Program-made: the position numbers and the translations under genes
Notes under the pieces: model-generated
What the model saw: only the letters and a program-made list of their open reading frames with translations
Database searches by the model: none
What the model was told of the DNA's origin: nothing
Source: Cryobacterium aureum
GTDB taxonomy: Bacteria; Actinomycetota; Actinomycetes; Actinomycetales; Microbacteriaceae
Direction of reading: 5' to 3'
Assembly (NCBI RefSeq): GCF_002954245.1
Contig: NZ_PPTG01000009.1
Span: forward strand, 280,404-344,403
DNA: 64,000 nt
Part shown: piece after piece, positions 52,804 to 61,807 of the stretch
Layout of the letters: the number at the start of each line of letters is the position of its first letter
Position numbering within the stretch: position 1 is the stretch's first letter

Positions 52804-53433
52804 TCACCGGGAGCGGGCGCGGCGGCGTTCCCGCCAGGGCATAGCGGCGAGCGCCGCGGCCTCACTCTCGCGCTGCCACCGGGCCGCCTCGCTCCGCGCG
52901 GCGCGGCGTTCACGCCAGAGGGCGAGCTGTTCCGCCACATCGCGAGTGGGGGTGACCACGGGCGGCCCGCCCTGCAACTGCCGTCGTGCCGCCACCACTC
53001 GGCTGTTGAAATCTTTGAGAATCTCGGTCACCGCAGCCTCAGACTGCACGCTGTCCAGCCGGGCGTCGAGCTCGGCATTCTCGGTGCGCAGGGTGAGCGC
53101 GGGCGGACCGAGCCCGGTGATCTTCTCGCTCGCGATCTTCTGGCGAATCCACCAGTCCGGGTCATAGCCACGCTCGAGGTTCGCCAGCGGCTTGCCGGCC
53201 CCGGGCAGGTTGTCGAACTCGCCGCGCCGGATGGCCTGCTGAATGGCCATTTCCACGTACTGGGCGCGGGCTTCCATCATGGATTGCCCGGCGGAGTTCT
53301 GCTCCGGCTCGTTCGCTTCTGTCGCGGCGGTGTCTGCCTGATCGGGCGGCAGCATCCGCTTGAGTTGGTATCGGGCCACGTTGAGTCGGGCGTCGCTGGG
53401 TTGCGCGTCACCGCGGTCCTTCTTGCCGGTCAT
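52804..53433 (-). CDS. DUF1992 domain protein
   Basis: This 209-residue protein carries the DUF1992 (DNAJC28-like) motif YVEMAIQQAIRRGEFDNLPGAGKPLANLERGYDPDWWIRQKI, flanked by charged helices rich in Arg, Glu and Ala. The function of the domain is not known. ATG 53433 is preferred to an ATG seven codons upstream. It is monocistronic on the minus strand. Confidence 0.9.
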   Translation of the reverse strand: MTGKKDRGDAQPSDARLNVARYQLKRMLPPDQADTAATEANEPEQNSAGQSMMEARAQYVEMAIQQAIRRGEFDNLPGAGKPLANLERGYDPDWWIRQKIASEKITGLGPPALTLRTENAELDARLDSVQSEAAVTEILKDFNSRVVAARRQLQGGPPVVTPTRDVAEQLALWRERRAARSEAARWQRESEAAALAAMPWRERRRARSR

Positions 53434-53513
53434 GACTGCCAGCCTAGATGCCAAACACGCCCCACGGCATTAGCCCAGCCCGCGCCAAGCGTTCCCCGGC
53501 CCGAGAAATACCG

Positions 53514-54305
53514 CTAGGCCACATCGCGGCGCGCGGTACGCCAGAAGCCGGCGGCGAGCGGCAGTCCTACCCAGACCGCTACCGAAACACCGAGGCGCGG
53601 CCAGTCCGACCCCGTCATTTCCCCGGCCGAGAGGGTGAACAGGGTGAAATTCATGTCTAGCCATTGCGCCGGCCCCGCGAGCGCGGCGATAAAGCCCGTG
53701 AGAACAGACCACAGCGTGGGCAGAGCCAGATAGGCGACGATCGCTACCGGCGTGCTGAGAAATGCCAGCCCGAACGCGACCCCCTGCACCACGACGAGCA
53801 GCAGGGCCAGGGTCGTTCCCGCGAGCACCGCCCAGTCCAGCGCCCAGTCGCCGTCACCATCGCGCCAGACCAGACCGACGACGTTGAGCAGGGCACCGAC
53901 AATCAGCGTCAGCCCCATAACGATCAGCGCGAGCACGCCAGTGGATGCCAGCTTCGCCAGGTTCACGCGGGTTCGCCGCGGTTCCAGGGCAAAGGTCGTC
54001 ATCGCCGTGCGCTGGGACCATTCGCCCGTCGCAGCCATCACGCCAACCAGGGGCAGCAGCATCAGCTGCCCGAACGACGCCGCGATGGTGAGATTCTGCC
54101 AGGTGAGCGCGACTGGTGGCGCTGTGGTCAGGGTCAGGACGATGAGCGCGGTATTCACCAGCGCGATGACTATCAGCAGCCAGATCCCCGCGCGGGTATC
54201 AATCTGTTTGCGAAATTCCACCAGGCAGAGTCGGGTGAACGGGATTCCAGCGGCTTCGACCCTGCTTGGAACGATGGGCCGGGCGGGTTCGGTCAGGGTA
54301 CTCAT
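53514..54305 (-). CDS. ABC-2 type transporter permease
   Basis: This 263-residue membrane protein has six hydrophobic segments, starting with IWLLIVIALVNTALIVLTL, then LTIAASFGQLMLLPLVGVMAATGEWSQRTAMTTFALEPRRTRV, which is characteristic of ABC-2 permeases of the drug and antibiotic export type. Its ATG overlaps the stop of the ATPase gene (54302-54305), so the two form an operon. The operon is divergent from a two-component system that may regulate it. Confidence 0.9.
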   Translation of the reverse strand: MSTLTEPARPIVPSRVEAAGIPFTRLCLVEFRKQIDTRAGIWLLIVIALVNTALIVLTLTTAPPVALTWQNLTIAASFGQLMLLPLVGVMAATGEWSQRTAMTTFALEPRRTRVNLAKLASTGVLALIVMGLTLIVGALLNVVGLVWRDGDGDWALDWAVLAGTTLALLLVVVQGVAFGLAFLSTPVAIVAYLALPTLWSVLTGFIAALAGPAQWLDMNFTLFTLSAGEMTGSDWPRLGVSVAVWVGLPLAAGFWRTARRDVA

Positions 54306-55198
54306 GCTGCGACTTCCTCTCGCCCGTGCTGGGCGGTCATGTCAAAGAACAGTTCTTCCAGCCCGAAGGCTTCGGCGGACCGCAGGTCGGTCAGCACGAT
54401 GCCGGCGGCAAGCGCGATACGACCGACCTCCGGTGCGGATGCCCCGGTCGACACCCCGTCGGCCGTCGCGTCGGCCGCATGGCCGGCTGCGAGAAGCTCA
54501 GCCAGCAGGCCGTCGTCGTCGAGGCTCTGCACCCGAGTGCCCGGGGCGGCCAGCAGCTCGTTCGCGCTGCCCTGGGCCAGAATGCGCCCGTTACCGATGA
54601 TCACCAGGTCGTCGGCCATGGCCTCAACCTCGTGCAGGAGGTGCGACGACAGCAAAACCGTGCCACCGGTATCCGCAAAGGAGCGCAGCAGGCCTCGCAT
54701 CCAGCGGATGCCGGCCGGATCCAGTCCGTTAGCCGGCTCGTCCAGAATCAGCACCCGCGGGTCACCGAGCAGAGCGTGCGCGAGCCCGAGCCTCTGGCGC
54801 ATACCGAGGGAGTAGGTGCGGGTGCGAGCATCCGCTTCACGCGCGGTCAGGCCGACGTGGTCGACGATTTGCTGCACCCGGCCAGCCGGCACGCTCATGA
54901 GCTGGGCTGAGACCGAAAGCATTTCCCGGCCGGTGCGTCCACCGTGTTGGGCACTCGCGTCGAGCAGCACGCCCACCTGGCGGCCGGGGTTGTGCAGCTC
55001 TCGAAACGGATGCCCGAGCACGAGGCTGCGCCCCGTGGTCGGAGTGGTGAGTGCGCACAGCATGCGCAGTACGGTGGATTTGCCGGCCCCGTTCGGGCCG
55101 AGGAAGCCGGTGACCCGGCCCGGGCGGCAGTTGAAGGAGACGTCGTCGACGGCCAGCCGGGAGCCGTAGCGCTTGGTGAGGTGTTCTGCGTTGATCAT
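54302..55198 (-). CDS. ABC transporter ATP-binding protein (drug-export type)
   Basis: This 298-residue ATPase has Walker A GPNGAGKSTVLRML, signature YSLGMRQRLGLAHALL, Walker B VLILDEPANGLDPAG and switch SSHLLHEVEAMADDLVIIGNG. The ~90-residue C-terminal tail is the kind seen in DrrA/BcrA-like proteins. It pairs with the ABC-2 permease downstream. The start is ATG 55198, 127 nt from the divergent kinase gene. The substrate is unknown; export of an antimicrobial or lipid is the usual role. Confidence 0.93.
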   Translation of the reverse strand: MINAEHLTKRYGSRLAVDDVSFNCRPGRVTGFLGPNGAGKSTVLRMLCALTTPTTGRSLVLGHPFRELHNPGRQVGVLLDASAQHGGRTGREMLSVSAQLMSVPAGRVQQIVDHVGLTAREADARTRTYSLGMRQRLGLAHALLGDPRVLILDEPANGLDPAGIRWMRGLLRSFADTGGTVLLSSHLLHEVEAMADDLVIIGNGRILAQGSANELLAAPGTRVQSLDDDGLLAELLAAGHAADATADGVSTGASAPEVGRIALAAGIVLTDLRSAEAFGLEELFFDMTAQHGREEVAA

Positions 55199-55325
55199 TC
55201 CCCCATGGTTGCGGCCACCGCGCCGGGGCGGATCGCCCCGGAGTCTCGATCGTCTCCCCCTTTAGTCGCAGGCACTCAGACGCCGGGTGGAGGCGGGGTC
55301 GGCAGCCCACCCGTACGCTGAGAGA

Positions 55326-56606
55326 ATGATCCCCTGGCCCCCTCCGACCCTGACCGACGAGCCGCGCATCATTCCCGTGCCGGCGTCGAACAATCAGCGG
55401 CTGGCGCCCTGGTCGCGCATCTGGCGCTACCTCGCGAGCATCGCGACTGCCATCGTCTTTCTGGCCCTGGTCATCGCCGACTACTCGAGCGCCTCCTCCG
55501 ACTCCCACCTGGCGGAAGCAACGCTCGGAGGGCTCATTCTCCTGGACTTGGTTCTCGGCGTCGTCGCACTGTGCCTGCTCCCGCTGCGTCGCCGCCGACC
55601 GTTGCTGATCGCTGTCGTCACAGCCGCATTGTCATCCGTGTCGGCATCCGCGCTCGCCGCGGCCATCTGGGCCGCCATCTCCATAAGCACCCAGCGCCGC
55701 TGGGGCGGCGTGGTCGTCGTCGGTGGGATCTGGGCCGTGGCCACGTTCGTCTACGAGACCATCGTGCGGGCAAGCGTGTCCGGCATCGCGATGTACCCTG
55801 CGCCGTGGGTGTCCATTGCGGTGGCGATCGCGATCTACGCCATCTCCGTCGCCACCGGCTTCTATATTGGCGCGCGCCGGGACCTGCTGATCAGCCTGCG
55901 GGAGCGCGCCGAGAACGCCGAACGCGAGCAGACCCTGCGCGACGAGTCGGCCCGGGGCGCCGAGCGCACCCGCATCGCCCGCGAAATGCACGACGTGCTG
56001 GCCCACCGTATCTCCCTCGTCGCCCTGCACGCCGGCGCACTCACCTTCCGAACCGACCTCACCCGGGAGGAGACGGCGCAGGCCGCCGGCATCATCCAGG
56101 ACAACGCCCACCTCGCCCTGAGCGAGCTGCGAGAGGTGCTCGGCGTACTGCGCGGCCGAAAGGAGACCGGTGATTCTGGCCACCCCGAACCGGCCCAGCC
56201 GACACTGGCCGACCTGCCCGCGCTGCTGACCGAGGCGCGCGAGGCCGGCACGACCATAACCCTCCAGACGGGTGCCTCCGGCTCGGCCTGGTCAGACGCC
56301 ACCACGGAGGGGCTGTCGAAAACGGTCTCCCGCACCGCCTATCGCACCGTGCAGGAAGCGTTCACCAACGCTCGCAAGCACGCGCCCGGTCAGCCGGTCA
56401 CCCTTCGGATCGAGCACTCCGGCGACCTGCTGACACTCGGCGTGCGCAATCCGATCGATCCCCGGGAACATGCCGCCGGCCCGCCCGGAAGCGGCGTCGG
56501 GCTGATCGGCCTGCAGGAACGCGCCGACCTCGTCGGTGGACGCATCCGCTACAGCATCGAACCGGACGGCTTTTTTCTTCTGCAAGCATGGTTGCCATGG
56601 ACCTGA
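55326..56606 (+). CDS. Sensor histidine kinase (NarL-type, HisKA_3)
   Basis: This 426-residue kinase has about five N-terminal membrane helices (residues ~35-52, 68-88, 92-120, 127-147, 170-192) without a large external domain. The dimerisation helix ERTRIAREMHDVLAHRISLVALHAGAL carries the phospho-acceptor His 222. A HATPase domain follows with AYRTVQEAFTNARKHAPGQP (N box) and GSGVGLIGLQERADLVGGRI (G box). ATG 55326 follows -10-like TACGCT closely. It overlaps the response regulator and faces an ABC-2 exporter, so it probably senses an envelope or drug signal and controls that exporter (inferred). Confidence 0.93.
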   Translation: MIPWPPPTLTDEPRIIPVPASNNQRLAPWSRIWRYLASIATAIVFLALVIADYSSASSDSHLAEATLGGLILLDLVLGVVALCLLPLRRRRPLLIAVVTAALSSVSASALAAAIWAAISISTQRRWGGVVVVGGIWAVATFVYETIVRASVSGIAMYPAPWVSIAVAIAIYAISVATGFYIGARRDLLISLRERAENAEREQTLRDESARGAERTRIAREMHDVLAHRISLVALHAGALTFRTDLTREETAQAAGIIQDNAHLALSELREVLGVLRGRKETGDSGHPEPAQPTLADLPALLTEAREAGTTITLQTGASGSAWSDATTEGLSKTVSRTAYRTVQEAFTNARKHAPGQPVTLRIEHSGDLLTLGVRNPIDPREHAAGPPGSGVGLIGLQERADLVGGRIRYSIEPDGFFLLQAWLPWT

Positions 56607-57253
56607 CCGTGCGAGTCGCGATCGTGGACGACGACGCCCTGGTGCGCACCGGCCTGCGGCTCATTCTGGGCGGAGACCCGGCAATCGAGATCGTCGGCGA
56701 GGCTGGCGACGGCCGAGCCGGGCTCGACCTGATCGGCCGGGCGACACCCGATGTCGTGCTCATGGACATCCGCATGCCACTCATGGACGGGCTGGCGGCC
56801 ACCCGCGCCCTGCAGGAGCGCGGCGACCCGGCCCGGGTGATCGTGCTGACCACGTTCGACACCGACGAGATGGTGCTCACTGCACTGCGGCACGGTGCCA
56901 CCGGTTTTCTGCTCAAGGACACCCCGCCGGCCGAGCTCGTCGCAGCGGTGCGCCGGGTCGCCCGCGGAGAACCGATGCTGTCGCCGAGCGTCACCGCTCA
57001 GCTGATCGCGACCGTGATCCGTGCCCCGGATGACCGGCAGCAGCGTGCGCAGACCGTGCTCGGCCAGCTGACCGAACGCGAAACCGAAGTGGCGATCGCG
57101 ATCGGGCGCGGGCTCTCAAATGCGGAGATCGCCGCCGAGCTGTTCATGGGCGTCGCGACGGTCAAGACGCACGTCGGGCACCTGTTCACCAAGCTCAACG
57201 CCGCCAACCGGGTGCACATCGCCCGCTGCGTTCACGACGCCGGCCTGGTCTGA
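56588..57253 (+). CDS. LuxR/NarL-type response regulator
   Basis: This 221-residue protein has a receiver domain (VRVAIVDDDALVRTGLRLIL; phosphorylated Asp 60 in DVVLMDIRMP; Thr and Lys in VLTTFD and FLLKD) and a C-terminal LuxR HTH (LTERETEVAIAIGRGLSNAEIAAELFMGVATVKTHVGHLFTKL). The ATG at 56588 overlaps the kinase gene by 19 nt; ATG 56597 is an alternative. It is the cognate regulator of the kinase. Confidence 0.95.
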   Translation: MVAMDLTVRVAIVDDDALVRTGLRLILGGDPAIEIVGEAGDGRAGLDLIGRATPDVVLMDIRMPLMDGLAATRALQERGDPARVIVLTTFDTDEMVLTALRHGATGFLLKDTPPAELVAAVRRVARGEPMLSPSVTAQLIATVIRAPDDRQQRAQTVLGQLTERETEVAIAIGRGLSNAEIAAELFMGVATVKTHVGHLFTKLNAANRVHIARCVHDAGLV

Positions 57254-57258
57254 CATCC

Positions 57259-57275
57259 GCCCCGCAAAGCGGGGC
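57259..57275 (+). terminator. Hairpin between response regulator and next gene
   Basis: GCCCCGC-AAA-GCGGGGC is a perfect 7-bp stem with a 3-nt loop, 5 nt after the regulator stop and followed by GAATGG rather than a T run. It may terminate the two-component operon. A -10-like TATGTT (57282-57287) begins the next transcript just after it. Confidence 0.5.
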
Positions 57276-57293
57276 GAATGGTATGTTATTGAG

Positions 57294-57932
57294 ATGAGCG
57301 AATTAACCGCGCCGAACCCGGCGACGGTTCCCTCCGGCTGGCTGCGCCTGGACCGGGCCGGTTGGTGGGGCACCTTCGCGGTGACTCCGCTGAACGGCAT
57401 CATGCTCGGCATCGTGCCGATCAACGCCGGAACTACGACCGCTCGAAGCCTCGATATCTCGATCTGGTGGGGCTTTCTGATGGCCCTCGGAGCTGTCGTG
57501 CCGGTGTTCCTGCTGCTCTACCTCGTGCAGCGGCTGCGCTACCCGCAGCCGTGGGTGAACTTCGATACGAGCGAACTGCGAGCCGGTCACCGAGTCGTGC
57601 CTCTGGCTGACATCATCTGGGCCCGCCTCGATATGTTCGACCGTCAGCGCGCCCACACCCGGATGCTCACGCTGCGGTTCGGCGCGGAGGGCGGGCCGCG
57701 GGCATCCGTTCGCCTGCGCGGTCGCACCGCACAGACACTCCCCGCCGCGGTGACCGACGTCGTTGCGGAGATCATTCGCCGTTCGTCGATCGCCGTTCCG
57801 CAGACCCCCAATGATCCCAGCGGGCGCTTCGCTCGCTACAACTATCCCGGTGCGCTCGGCCGGGCCGACGCCCTCGAGGTCGTGCTGAACCCGCCGACCA
57901 TCGACGACCCTGCCCCGGTGCTGATCGCCTGA
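57294..57932 (+). CDS. Two-helix membrane protein of unknown function
   Basis: This 212-residue protein has two transmembrane segments (FAVTPLNGIMLGIVPINAG and WWGFLMALGAVVPVFLLLYLV) and a ~130-residue cytoplasmic beta-rich domain resembling PH-like small domains (FDTSELRAGHRVVPLADIIWARLDMFD, then LTLRFGAEGGPRASVRLRG). The family was not recognised. ATG 57294 lies 6 nt after TATGTT, so the mRNA is probably leaderless. The following 190 nt (57933-58122) show no gene. Confidence 0.7.
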   Translation: MSELTAPNPATVPSGWLRLDRAGWWGTFAVTPLNGIMLGIVPINAGTTTARSLDISIWWGFLMALGAVVPVFLLLYLVQRLRYPQPWVNFDTSELRAGHRVVPLADIIWARLDMFDRQRAHTRMLTLRFGAEGGPRASVRLRGRTAQTLPAAVTDVVAEIIRRSSIAVPQTPNDPSGRFARYNYPGALGRADALEVVLNPPTIDDPAPVLIA

Positions 57933-58122
57933 CGAGGCAATGTCTGGCTTATTTGTCCGTGTCGCGTGCCAGATCGTCCTTCTTACTCAAGCGCCTCGTC
58001 GACCGGGGCCGGCAAAGCAAGCAATACACCTTCGACCTTGCCGGTCAGTCAGAGGCTGGCAAGATCTACCGCGGCATGTCTCCGTCGAAGGACGGCACAC
58101 GACTCGACGCCACCGAGCAGGG

Positions 58123-58776
58123 TCAGGCTTCGACGTCGACCCATTCGTGGCCGACCGACTCGAGTTCGGCGCCTCCGGCAGTTACGCCCGCCACAACGGC
58201 GGCCAGCCGCTCGGCGTCATCATCGGCCAGTCGCAGCACCGCCTCACGTCCGTAGTCCGTACCGAGCACGAGAACGCCCCGCTGGCGCAGTTCGGCCTCG
58301 ATGCGGCCAGCATCCCCGTGCGACAGGGCAAGCCTGAAGAGTTGGCGGCGTTCACGCCTCACGACGAGCCCGCGGGACTGCGCCACGTCGATCGCGGTCA
58401 GCATGGCATCTGAGTAAGCACGCACGAGGCCGCCGGTCCCAAGCAAGGTACCCCCGAAATAGCGCGAGACAACAGCCGCGCAATCGACAAAGCCACGCCC
58501 GTCCAGTGCCTCGAGCATAGGCCGGCCCGCCGTTCCCGAAGGCTCACCGTCATCATTCGAGCGTCGTATCTGGTTAGGAGCGCCGCTCGGCCCGAGCACG
58601 AACGCCGAGCAGTGGTGGCGCGCCTTCCAGTGCTCCGCGCGGGCTGTGTCGACGACAGCGTGCGCGGCATCCTCGGTTTCGGTTCGCACTAGACGGCAGA
58701 GGAACCGGGACCGTTTGATCTCGATCTCGGTATCAACGCGGCTGCCAACGCCGCCACGCAGAGTGAGATCAGACAT
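58123..58776 (-). CDS. YigZ/IMPACT family protein
   Basis: This 217-residue protein has the UPF0029/IMPACT N-terminal domain: EIEIKRSRFLCRLVRTETEDAAHAVV, RHHCSAFVLG, RSNDDGEPSGTAGRPMLEAL and VVSRYFGGTLLGTGGLVRAYSDA. A C-terminal DUF1949 domain follows. It is a conserved protein proposed to act in translation control, but its role in bacteria is not settled. ATG 58776 is chosen over an in-frame ATG 6 codons upstream. A histidine kinase remnant overlaps its start. Confidence 0.92.
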   Translation of the reverse strand: MSDLTLRGGVGSRVDTEIEIKRSRFLCRLVRTETEDAAHAVVDTARAEHWKARHHCSAFVLGPSGAPNQIRRSNDDGEPSGTAGRPMLEALDGRGFVDCAAVVSRYFGGTLLGTGGLVRAYSDAMLTAIDVAQSRGLVVRRERRQLFRLALSHGDAGRIEAELRQRGVLVLGTDYGREAVLRLADDDAERLAAVVAGVTAGGAELESVGHEWVDVEA

Positions 58777-58945
58777 GCGTCCAGTCTCCCGCATGTCTGA
58801 TGCTGCCCGGAATGGGATCGGTGCCGGGCAACGAAATCGTGATCATCGTCCCCTCACCAACGACGGATGTCGCCGCGATTGTGCCCGCGTGGGTTACGAT
58901 CTCCTGCACTAGCGCGAAACCGATTCCTAGCCCACGCCGAGAACT
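58769..58945 (-). pseudogene. C-terminal (G-box) remnant of a sensor histidine kinase
   Basis: The minus-strand frame reads RGLGIGFALVQEIVTHAG, then TIAATSVVGEGTMITISLPG, the end of a HATPase domain with the GLGIG G2 box. It runs to a stop overlapping the YigZ start by 8 nt. Upstream (toward 59034) the sequence is not kinase-like, so the sensor, H box and N box are gone. The break lies about 90 nt after the stop of the EamA gene. Confidence 0.65.
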
Positions 58946-59033
58946 TTCTGCACGACATCCGCACCGGTCGTACTTGGCCCTCGCGGCCGAGACAGAGGAC
59001 GTCACCGCCCCGTTGGCTTCGGTGGTTGAGCGC

Positions 59034-60062
59034 TCAGTGAGCGGATGCCGCGGCCGTCGTCTCATTGGAGGCAGCGGCCTCGTCATCATCGCCGTGAGTG
59101 TCGCCGTGAACGTGCGGCAGTTCCGGCTCGTCGGGCGGCAGCGCCTCGGCGGCCAGCTCAACGCGTTCCTCCCCCACTGCCGCAATGCCGCCCAGAATAA
59201 GCAGCCCACCGAGCAGTTGCAGCGGCGCCAGCACTTCGTCCAGCAGCAGCCAGGCGAACAGCGACGCGAAGATGACCTCGAGCAGGCCGACGAACGAGGC
59301 GAGCCTCGACCCGAGGATTCCCGCCGCCGTGATGCCCGCTACATACGCGATCGCGGTGCTGATAACGGCGAGGGCGAGCAGCGGCACCCACCAGGGCACG
59401 AGCGTGCCGAGCAGCGACAGATCACGAAGCGATGCGGTGAAGGGGAGCAAGCCGGTCAGACCGAGCAAGCCCAGCACACCTCCCCCGACCAGCAGCCCGA
59501 AAGCCGCCAACGCGATCGGCGGTAGTCCACGGGCGGGGCGGGCGGCCACCACGAAGAACACCGCGCAGGCGATGGCCGCGCCGAACGCGAACAGCACTCC
59601 CACCGGGTCGACGGCCCGAATGGCACCGGGCCCGATCACGAGCAGCAGCCCCCCGACGGCGAGAGCCGAGCCGAGCAGCACCGTGCGGCGCGGCATCCGT
59701 TTGGTCGTCACCCAGACGAAGCCGACCAAAATCAGCGGTGCGAGAAATTCGATCAGCAGCGCGGTCGAAACCGGAATGGTCTGCAGCGCGGCAAAATAGG
59801 CCAATTGCGTGCACGCGACACCGACGATCCCCATCCCGAGCACCCGCCAGCGGCCCAGCCACAGGGCCGCCCAACGCCCGCGCAGCGAATACAGCGCGAG
59901 CGGCAGCAGCACGAGCCCGGCGGTTAACGCGCGGGCAGTCACTGCGGCCGTCGGTGACCAGCCGGCCTCGAGCATCGGCTTGACCAGCGCGCCGGAGGTT
60001 CCGAACGAAATGGCAGCAATGGCGGCGACGATCAGGCCTCCGGGCAGGGACGAGATCTTCAT
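59034..60062 (-). CDS. EamA (DMT) family transporter with acidic His-rich tail
   Basis: This 342-residue protein has ten transmembrane helices in two EamA repeats (GLIVAAIAAISFGTSGALVKPMLEAGWSP, then VSTALLIEFLAPLILVGFVW, and LVPWWVPLLALAVISTAIAYVAGI). It ends with a ~40-residue tail LPPDEPELPHVHGDTHGDDDE that could bind a metal. Substrate unknown. The start follows GGAG about 8 nt upstream. It is divergent from the CGNR regulator gene 86 nt away. Confidence 0.9.
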   Translation of the reverse strand: MKISSLPGGLIVAAIAAISFGTSGALVKPMLEAGWSPTAAVTARALTAGLVLLPLALYSLRGRWAALWLGRWRVLGMGIVGVACTQLAYFAALQTIPVSTALLIEFLAPLILVGFVWVTTKRMPRRTVLLGSALAVGGLLLVIGPGAIRAVDPVGVLFAFGAAIACAVFFVVAARPARGLPPIALAAFGLLVGGGVLGLLGLTGLLPFTASLRDLSLLGTLVPWWVPLLALAVISTAIAYVAGITAAGILGSRLASFVGLLEVIFASLFAWLLLDEVLAPLQLLGGLLILGGIAAVGEERVELAAEALPPDEPELPHVHGDTHGDDDEAAASNETTAAASAH

Positions 60063-60147
60063 GCTTCTCCTTCAGACGACACGGGCCCGTCATGGTCTAA
60101 ACTGGCCTATGCCACTGACAGTAGGACTGATTTGTTAAGGAGTCAAC

Positions 60148-60732
60148 TTGCATTTTGCCCCTGACACCGAGGAGGCTCTCGAATTCGTGGTTCTGCTTGG
60201 CGACACCGATCCTGGAGCTTCGCGCAGTGGCCGTGACGAACTCGAAACGCTCGCCGACCTCACCGCCATGCTCGCCCCCATTCCGTTCACCGGTCGCATC
60301 GACGGGGACGCCGCCGAACTCCTCGATGTGCGGCAGACCCGCACCCTGCTTCGCCGGGTCTGGACCCTCGATCGCGATGATGCGGTCATCCAGGTCAACC
60401 GCATCCTGCGCGAAGCCAGAGCCCTCCCCCAGCTAGCACGCCATGATGCCTCGGACTGGCACCTGCACGCGACCGTGCCCGAGGCGCCACTCGGCGAGCG
60501 GATGCGTGTGGAGGCTGCCCTCGCGCTGATCGACGTGATTCGCAGCGACGAAATGCGACGCCTGCGAATCTGCGAAGCGGATGACTGCACCGGCCTGGTT
60601 CTCGACCTCTCCCGCAACGGGTCCAAGCGTTTTTGCAGCGTGCGCTGCGGCAACCGCATGAACATGATCGCGTTCCGTGAGCGCCAGGCCGCCGGAGCTA
60701 CTCCTGAGGTCACTCCTCGCGCACGCGAATGA
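60148..60732 (+). CDS. CGNR zinc-finger domain regulator
   Basis: This 194-residue protein has an N-terminal ABATE-like stress-antirepressor region followed by the CGNR zinc finger LRICEADDCTGLVLDLSRNGSKRFCSVRCGNRMN, whose four cysteines bind zinc. Such proteins are predicted DNA-binding regulators, often beside a transporter they control, here an EamA exporter in the opposite direction. The TTG start at 60148 is supported by TAAGGAG 5-11 nt upstream. It overlaps the convergent MDR gene by 23 nt. Confidence 0.9.
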   Translation: MHFAPDTEEALEFVVLLGDTDPGASRSGRDELETLADLTAMLAPIPFTGRIDGDAAELLDVRQTRTLLRRVWTLDRDDAVIQVNRILREARALPQLARHDASDWHLHATVPEAPLGERMRVEAALALIDVIRSDEMRRLRICEADDCTGLVLDLSRNGSKRFCSVRCGNRMNMIAFRERQAAGATPEVTPRARE

Positions 60733-61681
60733 CGACGTTACCGATCTTCTGGCCGGCCGCCACGTACTCGTAGGCCTCACGAATCTGCTCGAGCGGGTAA
60801 CTTCGATCGATCACCGGCCGAAACGCACCCGCTGCGACTTGCGCTTGCAGGAATAGCGCGTCCTCGCGCGTGTCCCGAGGAATGGGAAATAGCACCCGCT
60901 TCCGGCGCAGCAGCAGCGGCGTCGTGAGTGCCAGAACCGGGTTCTGCCACAGGGTGCCGAGTTCCGAGGAAACATAGAGTCCGCCCGGAACGAGGACGCG
61001 CCGGCACCGCCCGAAGGAGCTTTTCCCGACAGCATCGAGCACCACGTTGAACTCATTATCGAGCGCGGTGAAGTCCTCCCGGAGGTAATCCACGACTCGT
61101 TCGGCGCCGAGCGATTCCACCAGGGCCAGGTGCGCGGTGGCACAGACAGCCGTGACACGGACGCCGAGCTGCACCAGCAGCTGCACGGCGGCCGACCCGA
61201 TTCCTCCCGTGCCGCCGTTGACCAGCACATTCTGTCCGGCCGTGACCCGTGCCGCGCGAATCATGTTGAGCGCGTAGTGGGCGCCCTCGATGGTCGGCGC
61301 TGCCTGCTCGTACGACGTCCCGGCCGGGATCTCGGCGACGAGGCCCGTCTCGGCGATGGTCAGGTACTCAGTGTGGCCCCCGAATTTCACACCGTTGTAG
61401 CCGAACACTCGCTGTCCGACCGCGAAAGCGCTGACGCCGGTACCCACACCCACTATCTCGCCGGCGAATTCGCAGCCCAGAATCGTCGCCCGAGGCGCTC
61501 GCAGTCCGCTGAACAGCCGCACCACGTGGGGCTTGCCGCTGAGAAACCCGCAGTCCGTGCGGTTGACCGTGCTGGCAACCACCCGCACGAGCAGCTCCCC
61601 GGCTTGCGGCACCGGAGGCGACGCATCCTCGACGTGAACGACGCTCGGGGGTCCGTAATGGCGGTACACGGCGGCTTTCAT
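60710..61681 (-). CDS. NAD(P)-dependent MDR alcohol dehydrogenase
   Basis: This 323-residue protein reads MKAAVYRHYGPPSVVHVEDASPPVPQAGELLVRV, then ILGCEFAGEIVGVG, a Rossmann segment NVLVNGGTGGIGSAAVQLLVQLGVRVTAV, and YPLEQIREAYEYVAAGQKIGNVVIRV at the end. It is of the zinc-free quinone-reductase or YhdH-like MDR group; the substrate is unknown. ATG 61681 is chosen from homology. It is the second MDR protein in the window. Confidence 0.93.
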   Translation of the reverse strand: MKAAVYRHYGPPSVVHVEDASPPVPQAGELLVRVVASTVNRTDCGFLSGKPHVVRLFSGLRAPRATILGCEFAGEIVGVGTGVSAFAVGQRVFGYNGVKFGGHTEYLTIAETGLVAEIPAGTSYEQAAPTIEGAHYALNMIRAARVTAGQNVLVNGGTGGIGSAAVQLLVQLGVRVTAVCATAHLALVESLGAERVVDYLREDFTALDNEFNVVLDAVGKSSFGRCRRVLVPGGLYVSSELGTLWQNPVLALTTPLLLRRKRVLFPIPRDTREDALFLQAQVAAGAFRPVIDRSYPLEQIREAYEYVAAGQKIGNVVIRVREE

Positions 61682-61807
61682 GCGGCACAGCCTACTCTCG
61701 AACGAAAAATCGCTCCCGAACGACCTCGGGCACCGCTGCACGGGTGGCGACCGCGAGCGTAGTCTAGACAAACTGCCCAAATGCGCACCCGAAAGACAAG
61801 GCTTCTC

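Noticed and set aside
57940..58255. Overlapping plus-strand frames after the two-helix protein gene
   Set aside because: They overlap the 3' end of the YigZ-like gene on the other strand and show no domain or start signal.
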